The notes beneath the pieces are model-generated. The model was not told the DNA's origin and did no database searches. It saw nothing but the letters and a program-made list of their open reading frames with translations. Position numbers and translations under genes: made by a program. From Cruorifilaria tuberocauda (Eukaryota > Nematoda > Chromadorea > Rhabditida > Onchocercidae), in assembly GCA_013365365.1 (NCBI GenBank), contig JABVXU010000047.1, positions 124,001 to 188,000 of the forward strand: a DNA stretch of 64,000 bases. The letters are read 5' to 3'. Positions 37,699 through 49,800 of the stretch are shown one piece after another (the first letter of the stretch is position 1; each line of letters begins with the position of its first letter).

Positions 37699-38984
37699 AT
37701 GGGATTTCAGTGGTTTCTCTTCTTGTTGATGTGTTCTTTGTGTGATTGGTTGTATACAAATGGCGATGATAGTTTAAAAAGGATTAAGGGTGAGAGAATT
37801 ATTCTCCAGTTTTTGATTTATGTACCTCCATTTCATTTCTTCATACCCTTTACATTTATTTAATGTTATTTTTGTAGGCACTGAACTGCTCGACCCAACG
37901 ATCAAAAGTAACGTAGTGGCTGAAACAGTTGTTACACGGATTGCAGCTGCTTCTAAAAATGTGAAAATTATTCATCAACAGCATGAAATGATATTAATTT
38001 TACTTTCAGCTTAATTAACATATTAATTTTTCAATATTGAAGCATGATTTAGAATGCGAATAATAAGACTGCAGTAACATCACGAGTGCCTGTACAACAT
38101 GCTGCATCATCAGCACTATTATTAGCAAGAACAACACAGATGGTGTCTGCACAATTATCAACGCTACAAGTTGTCTTCACCTTCCGGCAACAACTGAAAC
38201 AAGGACGTCGTGATATGCAAGACTCCACTGAATTTGCTGCTTATTCATCACCACACCATGTGATACTTTTATTTTTTAAATGTTTTCATTACCGTAATTA
38301 TTGAGGAATAAGAGATGAGGATCAAAAAATGGTCAATAGTATCTGAAAGGTATAGAAGAATAATATTCGAAACAATGATATTTTCAACAAAAAAGAAAGT
38401 GTCATTCCGAGAAGCATCAGAGTCGAGATGGGAACAGGGACGGTAACTTGAATTACCTCAAAATGCAGTATTAATGAGTCTTCATGTCTTCAAATTAAGT
38501 TTTGAAGATTGACAGCAGAGGTTTCTGTTTAGCAATATTTTATATCGTAAAATGCTATTTTCTATAAGCAATTTCCGTTCTGTTGTTCTTGTTAGTAATG
38601 TTATAATTTAGGCATTTGCCAGGATCGATGAGTTTAATGAAGCTGAAGACACTCATTTTCTTTACTACATTGTTATCTTTGGTACCGTTATTGTTTGCAT
38701 ATACATTGTCTCACACAACAAGAAAAAGATTCTTGGTAAGTTTCTTATTTATTAGAAAATTTTGCATTTTCTTTGAAACCATTTCTCAGAATATTAGTTG
38801 CTATAAGATATTTCGATTGCAGTTGTCTTATTTCAAGTTTTTTAGCATTGTGAGCGTTATATTTTTAGGCTTCATTATTGAAGGGCGTAGACCTTCAGAT
38901 AATACACGACGAACAGCTCTTCGTTATAAGCGTCTGAGTCAGCATGATGGTAGTGCATCCGATCCTACAAATGTGATTTATTAG
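37699..38984 (+). CDS. TGN38/TGOLN2-KCT2-like single-pass trans-Golgi membrane protein
   Basis: Five exons: 37699-37789, 37878-37960, 38053-38259, 38612-38735, 38869-38984, giving about 206 residues. Residues 1-22 are a signal peptide. Residues about 143-162 are a transmembrane helix, preceded by an acidic EAEDTHFL and followed by SHNKKKILGF. The cytosolic tail contains EGRR and the tyrosine sorting signal YKRL at 188-191. This ordered combination (acidic residue, H-F, helix, HNK-K-I, then Y-x-R-L) matches the C-terminus of vertebrate TGN38/TGOLN2 and KCT2 (C5orf15), which cycle between the trans-Golgi network and the cell surface. The luminal part is short and not conserved. The donor after 38259 is weak (GTGATA); an alternative donor near 38180 also keeps phase, so the middle exon end is uncertain. 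Confidence 0.75.
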
Positions 38985-40490
38985 TATTAATTATGCATAT
39001 TTGTTTAAAAACATCTGTATGGAGCTTGAAGTAAATCATGCTTTCCCTATGTTATCTTGAGTTTATTTTACAAACCATTTAGTCATTTTTTTTATCTTTC
39101 ATGCTGACATTTCAGATTATTAAAATATGAATTACTGAATCGCTGGAAATGCCCTATTCATGCCGTTTGGAAGTATTCATTGTACATTAAAGATTCGATG
39201 GCAATAACTTTATCTGTATCATGACTTTTTCGGACCGGCGCTGTTGTATTTCCTTTTATTCACTGATATTTGCTCAAAGCAAACTTTGACTAAAATGTTT
39301 TTTATTGCTTTGCAACTTATACCATGAGATCTCAGTTAATTTCATTTTTACCTTTTTGTCATCGTTTTAATTAGTTCTATCTTTCATTAATCTTCTTTTA
39401 CCATAAGAGTCTCGTTTTCATCAATGGTTATTTCCAGTTAATTTCAACCTATATATCTTTATACTTCTATTGGTGAAAACTCTGATTATAGTTTTTGTAT
39501 CAAGTTTTTTCTGAAAGTGTTCCTTTTGTATACGATAACGCTAATTTTGCTCATATTATGCAGATCTTGTTATTTGCTGTAGCAAGTTGTAATTTACTAT
39601 TTAAATGTCAAATTGGAAAATGTTCATTTTATTGCTTTGTTTTGAATAGGTTATTTTTTGATTACAGTATTTTTTTACGTATGTATTACTTTAAAAAATG
39701 TTTTGAAGTAAAATATTATATACTTAGAGCAGTTGCACTTGAATATCTTTGTTCATAAAATAGATAGGATATTAAACAGTCACTAGGGAGTTTTTTCATT
39801 CCGCTTTTTTCTTATAGTCAGTTACAGAGAGCGGAGGATTTACGGAGTCATTTGCTATTTATTTCTAGTATTTCCTTTAGAGTGCATAACGTAGCGTATT
39901 AGTTGTTAAGTAAAGATTTCAAAGAGGATGGAGGGAAAGCAAGGCTGTTGCGCACGTACTCTATACAATTTAGCGCCGTAAACTTCTAGCTGTAAATCAC
40001 AGCTCATTCTTAAGCTCGTATAATGAGCTATTTCCGAGAAAAGTTTTCTGGTAACTAAACAAAGTGATGGTACGATAGTGACGATAAAGTGATGATAGTG
40101 ATGATAAACTAAAAAAAAAAACTAGAAATAGTGATAATAAAAGACGGGAAATGAAATAAGTGGTGGTTTTTTCGAGCGGTGCGTTGCCAAATCTCGCATA
40201 AATTTATTCCCCCCACTTTTTCTGTTTCCGAATTCCTATATTACTACCAGAAGACAAGTAATGTAAAGACGAGTGCAAATAGTTTGCAATAGTTTTGCAA
40301 TTAAGCTCTGAGTCTCACTTTAGATACATGATGTAAATTCACATTTTTTCCATTTCTGTAAATGATTTCCGTGATTTGCTTATATTGAAGGTAAGAATGT
40401 ATTATCTTTTTATTTTTCAAGAATTTGTAAATTATTGTATCGTCTTAGAATAGGTTTATTTATTTAGTTTGCACTTAAACATATTTTCAG
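38985..40490. other. Gene-free stretch after the TGN38-like gene
   Basis: No coding structure was found. The 87-codon ORF at 39495-39758 is Phe and Cys-rich, as expected of T-rich noncoding DNA. A short GATAGTGA-like repeat lies at 40066-40110. Confidence 0.45.
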
Positions 40491-41290
40491 CTACAGAGAG
40501 CTGAATCTACATCTTCAAGTAGGATAAAAATAAAAAAGGTGGCAATAATAGCAGATTAAAAAACTCGAACAGTATTTGCTGGAAATACACATCTGTTAAA
40601 CACAGGAAAAGGAATCAAAAACTATTTTCACAGTTCGGTGCCGTTGAGAGTGCTCTTTATCACGTTGTTTTACCAGTAAGAAAATCAGGAAGAAGATTGT
40701 ACGCGATTTCAGCTTTTCGGATTTACTAATGTCTTGTTTTTGCCATCATGATTATGTTTTATAATTACTATATTTCAAGCGTGATATTCCGAGCAGTGTG
40801 CGATCGATTTTTATGACAAATTTGAAGATGAGAAATTGACAGAAACAGCTTTGGCATTCTCGGTGAACTTCATTTCGAATAACTGATGGAAATATTTTAC
40901 TAAACTGATCATTTGTTATTTCATCGATTTCATCGATATTTCATCGAGAATGGTAAAAAACATAGCGAAAATTTGTTAAAGGTAATGGTTGTTATGGTAA
41001 AAGGTTGCCAAGTAACAGTTTTTGTCAATAACTACTTTTTAATATGCTCGAAAACGAGCTTATTGAACATTTTGAAATAGTTATTTGTACTGAAAATATT
41101 TCTTTTGTGAAAATAACTTGGGATACAAGATTGGTAATGGTGAAGGCTTTGCTTTTGTGGCATTCAAAGAATGTGAATCCGCACTGCTTAAATTACGGCT
41201 TGATGGATTCATCTTTAAAAAGCGTCCGTTATGTATCAAAAAGACGGTATTTTACACGTACGTGGATCCAAGTTACACGGTAACGTAGGT
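40491..41290 (+). pseudogene. Decayed two-RRM nucleolar protein (RBM34/Nop12-like)
   Basis: An exon begins at 40491 after ATTTTCAG and reads toward an RRM. Codon 23 is a TAA at 40557, exactly where DEKTRTVF would be expected. RTVFAGN (RNP2 of RRM1) follows. The frame then breaks at the T run 40625-40628, and the rest of RRM1 continues one frame over (FSQFGAVESALYHVVLP). RRM2 begins near 41010 with VFVNN, breaks by one base before ENELIEHFE (from 41044), and breaks again at GATTGGTAA near 41130, before GNGEGFAFVAFKE (RNP1) and IFKKRPLCIKK. It therefore has one nonsense codon and three one-base losses. The tandem RRM order, the RTVF-GN and G-GFAFV-F motifs and the KRPLCIKK end match RBM34. A lost splice structure is still visible, so it is not a processed copy. 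Functional RBM34 is a nucleolar RNA-binding protein. Confidence 0.7.
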
Positions 41291-42495
41291 CAACTTCAAG
41301 ATTGGAAAGTGTACTCTTTCCCATGTCTTTCCATTTCCATTAATATGCCGAATTTTAGTCTTTTTGAATCAGAATTGCAGAGGAGTCAAAACTTATCAGT
41401 GTACAGGCGAATGGACCAAACCTGCTTTATCAAAGAACGCATTAATCACATGAAGTTTGATAGGAAAGTAAAGACCTTATCAAACAAGAAAGCTTGCAAA
41501 TGTAGTGGGAAACAATATTATGACCTAATTATCTCTTGTATTGCAGACTCTAAATATGTTTCACTTTTGCTTGATAGTCTTTCAATTTGCAATATTATAT
41601 TCTGCTCCGGGAGTATTTCTTTGAATTACACCTCTTTCTCTGGATGCACATATTAAGTTTAGTGTGGTTGACTACTGAATACCAGTAGTAAAGGACAATA
41701 CCGGCAGCACATTTTGAGGAATCCAGAAATTCGTCTGGAATTAAACTTTGGAATAGATAGCTGCATATTCTCTGCATGATCTAATCACAGTGATCATTAT
41801 AGTGCACCTACTAAGGTTCAGTTTTGTGTGATTTTTGCGATGACATTTTAGAGGAACAAAAAGAGGAAAACATTTTTAATTGAATTTATTGAATTCATGA
41901 TAACTAGGGAAGTGAATAGAAATTTGAGGAATTTTACATGATATGAAAGTTTCACAGCAACAAAGAAAACGATCATAGAAAAATAACCCGTTGAAATAAA
42001 AAACCAATTGCTACATCATAAGTTAAAAATTGATAAACAGAAAATCACATCGTAACCTTTCGACCTTGCGTGCTTTGGAGGATTAATGAGCGAAGATCGT
42101 TCAAATCAGAAAAATACAATATTTTCCATAGAACAGATATTGTTTATACGAAGCATGAATCGCAGTGGTAAAATATTGAACTTCTCTTTATTTTTTGGAT
42201 ATTTGTATTAAATCCTAAATTTAAATATTAATCTACTTTAGTCTACTTTCATAAAGGTATCTCCTACTCATTTCCATGCCTATGCTCTCTCCAAGGTCGC
42301 AAATTTAGTATTGGCCATTGCCAACTTATTTTTTGTTAGCTACTGCTACAGAAATTAATCCAGTTTTTCTGATACATTTGCTGGTAAATCAACCGGTAAT
42401 TGTATACATGTTGTAAATAAAAACGTTTCGAAAAAAGCGAAGTACTGATGCATATCACACATTGAGCTTGTTAGGATTGAAACTTTAGATTATCA
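41291..42495. other. Gene-free stretch after the RRM relic
   Basis: The 141-codon ORF 41231-41656 begins inside the RRM relic in a non-RRM frame. It resembles no family and may be chance or a further decayed exon. Nothing else is supported. Confidence 0.4.
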
Positions 42496-43568
42496 CTAAT
42501 ATAAATGACGTATATGCATAACGTGTTCACACTCTTCTCTTATAAACCGCTAGAAACAGTTTGTGTCATCTCCCTGAATTCCATAACAATAATAATAATA
42601 TATTGATAGTTATATATTTAACTTTTAATCGCCCAAATACAGCGTTTCCACCTAGAAATACATTATCATGATTTTAAGGAAAATGATGAAGCACTCAATA
42701 TATTATAAAGGAGATCAGTAAATTCCAGTGGTTCGGTATTATAATGTTAAAAATTTTTTCACACCAAAAATTTTCTAACGTTAAATAGTATATTGATGAC
42801 TTACCGGATACATCATCTATGACATAATCCTTTGCAAATTCTATGCCACTTATATTCTGTTCGGTAAAAATATCCTGTGAAGCACTAAATCTGCTTTGTA
42901 TTTCCCTCGAAATCCATCGTTGTGCTTGCCTACTCGTCGAATGAAACGTTTCACGGTCAGAAAGTGTATTTGAAAATCTTGGCCGTCCCGGACCACTGGC
43001 TAGAGTCACCTCCGATGGGTCTGCCAAAGCCTTCTGCAAGATTTGGATTTCATTATTTTACCACAGCCTTCGATAATATTCTAAAAATATTAAGGTTAAC
43101 CTCCCTAAAATTTAGTTATGCAAGCCTACTAACCATAGAGTCATTTTCAAGTTCTCGAAACGAGAAATCGCCTTCAACACCATCTCTCGCTAACTGCCTA
43201 ACATATTCTAATCGTGTTAAATCAAAACCATGTTTTTCAGCGAACTTCTGCGATTCATTGTTTAGGGCAATATTCTGAAAACACACTAGTTTAATTGAAC
43301 TCGAGAAATCAGAAATTTTAACTGATCTTATCTCCCTCAACATATTATTTTATCAATAACATTATCGAGATTCCACTTGCAATGACAATTATCGCTTAAT
43401 TGATATGATGATCAGTGTGTTTAGATAACTGATATATCGACTTACCTGCTCTGTTTTTGCATTGTCATCTGTAGATGGTTTTACACGACGATTTCGAGAC
43501 CAGTCTTCTCTCTCACTTCTTTCTACTTCCGATGACTCTGAAGCAGACTTTAGATTTATTTCTAACAT
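42496..43568 (-). CDS. Unrecognised 191-residue nematode protein
   Basis: Five minus-strand exons: 43568-43446, 43274-43134, 43033-42805, 42651-42623, 42549-42496. All have consensus splice sites and compatible phases, which is strong evidence of a real gene although I recognise no family. The protein has an acidic and Ser-rich start (SASESSEVERSEREDW), a helical, charged middle (FAEKHGFDLTRLEYVRQLAR), a segment rich in Ser, Arg and Gln (about residues 100-135), and a basic end (FGRLKRFIREECEHV). It has no signal peptide and no membrane segment, so it is probably cytosolic or nuclear. The fourth exon is only 29 bases. Its start lies 241 bases downstream of the ephrin stop on the same strand, so the two could form an operon, but no clear TTTCAG acceptor precedes this ATG. 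Confidence 0.7.
42588..42602. repeat. AAT trinucleotide microsatellite
   Basis: About five AAT units lie in the intron between the last two exons of the unrecognised minus-strand gene. Confidence 0.7.
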
Positions 43569-43809
43569 ACTATTTTGAATTTAAACTTTGATTTATACAC
43601 TTTTTTGACATATGAAACACTATGTGTATCATCTTGGAACTTTTTGAATGATGGAAATCGCCTTTTCCTAGCGTTTTGGTAAACCAAAAAGAGATGTCGG
43701 CTGTAAGGAATGGAATGCGAAGTACTGAGTTCTTCGGCATTCCTTTTGCGTTAATAATTTACTGTTGGAAATATTATTATTTTAGTTTCAATAAGTAAGA
43801 ATTTTAAAG

Positions 43810-46800
43810 TTAATTTAAATTCAGTGTTGATTTTTTTGGTTTGAGTGTCTGCTCAGAAACGATCATTGCATTTAGTCCATTACCTTCTTCAGGATTTGGA
43901 TAAAAGTGGTCACTTAAAGGTCGAACATCGATGCGCAACCTCATGTTCGCAGTAACACAAAGTCCTAACCGAGTATTATTTATGCCTTCCGTGGATCCAT
44001 TTGATGTTGCTAAAATTTGGATTTTCAAAACAAAAAAAAAGAATGTTGCAAAATGTTATCGCTAAAAAATAAACAGTTTTTTGCATGTATTTTCATGAGT
44101 AGAAATTTGATAAATTTTGTGAAACTACAAAATAAAAAACTAACTGATCAAATAATACGATCGGCCTGGCCGATACTCAAAGCCATTTGGTAAAGGAGAA
44201 AACTGACGAAATACAATTTTATGACTGATGGATGTCGTTGCTAGAGGCGAATCACATATGAGAAATGCTTGTGAACGGCTATCCAATTCACAGCTCATAA
44301 ATGACAAATCAGATACCTACCAAATGGATAATTCATTATTACGGTTATAAAAAAGTTTTTATATGATCATCGTCAGTTTGGGTTTCTTCGCAAGCAACTA
44401 TAAAAATATGAATTTCAATGCAAGAAGACAATTTGCTGGATTTTGTTACCTGATGAACAATAAGATGCTCATACTTATCACTATTATCATGTATGCTATA
44501 CGTAGGACAAACTATTTCCATCGAGTCCATGGCATCGACTTCAATATAAGCTGCGCCCGCACCAATTTCTGCATCTTGTGGGAACAACGAACGATCAGTA
44601 AATCTGCAACAGATTCCGAAATCAAACAATTTTTTTCCTTTTTTCAAAGTTATTTCTTCCGATAAGCAACAGTCGAATAAAAACAAACATTTCCGGAAGA
44701 GAATGACTTCCCTACAGACAGTGGCTTTTTATACAAATACATTTTTCTTTCAACGATACAAAATGGAAAGACGCGAATCCGCGAAAATTTTATACCTTTC
44801 CCTATGATAACTTTCCAATCGACCATAACCATTTGTTGTTAATAAGCCTTAAATTATTTGTCTTAGAGTTAGTACCATCAAATTATCGGTGGCGGCTTAG
44901 TAAAATGTGATCTAAATTGTAACTACCGTTAAGCATCACATTACAGTATGCTGTAGGATTTTTTCGATAATTTGATGACATCATAAAACTAATATTTCAA
45001 ACGTTGTAATTGAAGAAACTTAGATTAAAAAAAACAAATCAGTAGATTTACACATAATCTGTATCAACTTACTCAAAAAACTTGAATGGAGGAAAATTAA
45101 AATTGTTCACAAATTTCTTGTTTTTTATTTAAGTGAGCTAGAAAATGTATTCATTTTTTTTTATTAAATAAAGAGTTCATATTCAGTCTCTGCTTTTCCA
45201 ACTCGCACCTTAATACTTTTTTGTTGCTAATACACTTATTCAAGAATGCCTACCATTGTACACCATCGTGAAGTATTTAAAATCGAAGGAATCTGTTGAA
45301 GAATGGTAACTGGAATTGCTTTATTCCTTTCAAAAATCCACTAATAGCAGATATGAGCATTATATTAAGCATTGGCTAGCTTCAAGCCACAGGAGCAGAT
45401 AGAATTCAAAGCGAATTCAATTCATGAACTTTGAAAATTAGCTTTTTTTAGTGGTACTCAACATATTATTGATTTACCCTAACTTTTCAGTATATTCCAT
45501 CGGATTTGTGATGATAATCATCAAACTGTTCTGCTGAACTTCTCGCCAGTTAAGTCAAATTTAAAAATCCCAGAAGGGTAATCGTTTTACTTTTGGTTTG
45601 ATTCCTTGCATTTTTTTTCCAACAAGCTTTTCATAGTAAGCAAGTCTATCTTTTAGATCACATCGTCATATTTACTCTGAAGCTAATTTCCTCTCTTCTC
45701 GTCTCTGTCTTCCCATTAGCAAAAATTTCAAAACGGGCCTGCTAATAAAATATTCGCTTCAAATAGCAATGGTCAATGGTCAATCACTGGATGCTCCCAA
45801 CAAATCAAAGCAGTGAGGAATAAGAAAAATCTGGACGAGACAGGCCGTGAAATTATTAGCATAAAGAAGTGAAGCAGCTGCAATGATATGTTATGTCCTA
45901 CTACGATGTTATTTCAGTAAAATGATAAAAGAATGCTGAAATATAAACATCATCTGCTCTACTTAAAACAGTCTGTCCTAGCCTTTACCTCTTTCATTAT
46001 TAGTACATTAATTGTCCACTATTATTAATCTTTAATACAACAGCTCTAAATGTCGCTTGACCTCATTTTGGCTTTGTTTACTTTATTACCTCAATCAATC
46101 TTAAACTATTGGATATGAGTAGATAAGCATTATTTACCGGGATTTCAAAAAGCAAAGAAGTATCCTCCGTATGCAGTAATAAATAATTCAAATTTTCTCA
46201 ACAATTATAGGGATAGAAGAAAGTGAGATGATGAAGAAACTAGAAGTGGTAGAAAACGAAATTAAATATTTCAAAAATAAGTTTGTACTTGAATTTGTGT
46301 TCTGAAAATGGTACGAAACGGTTATTGTGTAACAGTAGTTCCCTTATGTGACAGGCACTCAACCAGTCAATCAGCATTAGCAATATGTCGAGATAACAAT
46401 GTATGATAATGACATGAATGCAGTATGCAATTTGTTCTAATCGAACAAAAATCCACTTTTTAAGGAACTTCTGCGTTTGAAATTATTAACCTGACTATAT
46501 ACATTATTTTTTATTTGATAGTTATTACAGACATTATCAATATCGATAATATCATTATCATTATGATAATTATGATTAAAACTTATTTGTCCAAGATAGT
46601 TTGCTAACATTGCAATAATTTTTTAAAAATAATTTCATGCTTTGTCTCGACTTATTTCGATTCTTCTCTTGAATTATATATTTCCTTTTCGCTCCCTCCC
46701 ATTTCAAATTTACTTCAGCTAATTTTAATTATTATTGATGTTCCTAGAAACAATAGTATCATCAAAAACTTATTCTGTGAGGATAAATTAGTCATTATTA

Positions 46801-49800
46801 GATGATCCCTTACTTGCAAATCGAATTAACTTACAGATAAGCAAAACTGAAGATGTTGATTAAAAAAATGAGGTAAGAGGAGTAGGAGATGTTATTCGTC
46901 CTGTTCTATAATTTAAATCGGAGAATAGATCACTAGAAGAAAGCAGTGACTACGTCATATTACAGATAATTTAGCTAATTTAATAAATATATCTTCAATT
47001 TTTTAGAAAGAAACAGCGAACTGGAAAAGAGTTATGAGAAGATTACTCTGTTTAGCATGAGCCTTCGACATTTCGATTGTTATCAGTGCTCAACCGCCAA
47101 TTAGTCCTTCCTCTTCAATCACATTATTTCTTCTCGAATAAGTTAGTCGCCAAAATATTGTTTACGTTCAGATATGGTCTTCCATAGCATTTCAATTATT
47201 TTTGCCAGCTTGAAATCCAAATTTGTTTTACCTCTTCACCTCTCAATACTCTAACAAACAAAACTATGTTTTCAGAGCTTAAACTTAACAACTATACATA
47301 TCCGGAATTTATAATTTGAGGACTCGGTATTCCGAATTTCTGGTCCTCTCTTATTTAATTATATCATTTTTTGTTTCAGGAAACTTGGCCATACTCCTTT
47401 GTAGCCATTCTTTTGTTATTGCTTGAACATACGCAATATTTCAAGAGACATGTAACACAGTCTATATAACGTTAGCGAAAGGCTCGACCCGATTTGTTTT
47501 GGCTCAATTCGTTCACTACGTTTTACACTCTTCTCCATTATTTCAAAAGTGTTACTTTTTGAGGATTATTTATGAGAATAATATAAAAAATGGATTGTCC
47601 AAAAATTATTCTAATTTGATATAAAGTACATATAACATGAAACGAAAATATATTATTTAGCATAAGGACGTCTATAAATTAGTCTTGGTATGGCAAAACA
47701 TAGAAAGCGGAATAAATGAGAATTTTAATGCAATTAAGAATCAACAGGCTCATTTTATTCGAGAGGACCGTTTCGTTCATTTTTGAATGGCTACAAATCA
47801 GTAACATAGCACTACTCATTTTAATTAATTGTTCCATCCAAACTGAAATATTCTGACAAATATATTTGATGATTTCCGGCTATCTGTGAACGAATCATGA
47901 GCCAAAAACTTTTAGTTCTATTAATAAAATTAAGAAATACTTCAAAAGGAAATTTATGATATGGAGAATGCTCGATGCAATTCAAAATTTCAGTTAGCGT
48001 CTTTAACGCGATGAGTAATAATGCATCTCAGCTTCCATTTCTTGTAACCAACAAGTATTCATTTACTTTCATCACCAAGAACTTCAGTCAATTTTAACAA
48101 CACATCGTAATAAAATAAATTGCTCCCCACTTTCTCGATGTAAATAATATTTCAATTCCACTAATGACACTCTATATAAGCTATTCCGCCATGCTTAATA
48201 CTATCCCTTCTTCTCTTACATCTTTTCACGAAAGAACCGTGGAGATCTATTAGCTTTCAGTTCAACAATAATTAATTAGTTGCAGTCAAATTTATGTGCA
48301 TAATACTAACAAGTTATTACGAGAAATGAGCATAATCTCGTTCCCACAACCCCAATATTTATAGCAAGCATCGTAATCAAATATTGCACATTGCTTGCTA
48401 AATTGTGGCAAAATGATTTTAATATTAAGCCTTACGATAACAAAGTATAACATTTATCACTATCAATAATTTCGAAAATTTTGTGATTATATTCCGTCAG
48501 GTGTTCCAAATACACAAAGTCCATCAGAAAAAAAAAATACTTTTCTAAGACAAATATTAAATCCCTAAGTTCAAGGTCGAGTTTCAATGTAATTCTATAT
48601 TCTATATTTTCTTCATAGATATTTCAAGATTCCATAAATTTTTTTACCGCAATCCTTCAGTTATTCCTTCGTTTGAAATTCTCTTCGAAATTCTGGTGCA
48701 ATGATTCCTCTGTTCAGCAAAATTAAACGAAATGGTAATACAAAAAAATAAAACTCTCACACTATGTGGCTTCTCTGTATTGAATGGTGAGAACATGCTC
48801 AATAAATGACAATCTAGATATCACACCCCTACCGACCTTATAAAGTATTTATAAATGTTACCAAGAGCCTAACATATCCATTAATCTTGCCTAATATTGG
48901 ATTCGTTAAAACTCATTAACATACCTTTTTGCTTTTCATCATATTATAAATAATGATTTAAAACCTATAAACATCGCCTAGTTCATATGCATGCAGAAAC
49001 TAAGTTGAACTGGGACCTAACATGTTTACCATCTGAATTAATAATTAAGAGTAAGAAGAAAAGAATTTCAGGTTAGAAATTTTTTAATTCAAATTTTAAA
49101 ATAATTTCGAGCATAACAAATCAAGTCAGACCAACGATTCTTTATTCAATTCAAATTGTATCATATGAGCGATTTTAGACATTGCGATCTTTAACGTAAT
49201 TGCTTAATAAAATTCTGTTTTTAGAGCAACTTGAATGTCTAAAAAATTGGTAAAAAATTAGCAAAGGTGAATAGCAATTCACCTTGTATTTTGGAATACA
49301 TCATCGAATCTTGTTAATAATTGAATTAAAGTTCCGTTTCACTGAAATGATCATTATGTTCTTAATGCGGAAACAATGAAAAATCAATGAATTTCGGAGA
49401 TTTAGAAAAATCGCGAACTGTGATGAGGAAATATCAAAATCTTTAATATCTAGAGAATATCGGAATATCTTTGGGAATCATTTAGTGGATGATATCAATC
49501 TGTGATACCAGTCGCTGGAGTGATGATATTATTAATTTCACAGAAAATGTCAATGACAGCAGCTGGACAACCGAAAGAGTTCGGGAAGGGGAAATGGATA
49601 TTCGACGGTACGGTAAATGTCATGTCGAATTGCACGAAGCAATCGATCCGAACTAATGCGATGCGAGCCCTTCTAGACGACATTTTACAAATCAATTTTG
49701 ACATCCAACGCTGATCAAAATATTTTTCAGAAAGATATCCTATCGGTGGTCCTATAATTTTGTTGCAATCTCTTCCTCTCCGCAAAATTACGGATGCTGA

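Noticed and set aside
41231..41656. 141-codon ORF, the longest in the window, as a gene
   Set aside because: It starts inside the RRM relic in a non-RRM frame, has no family resemblance and no splice context.
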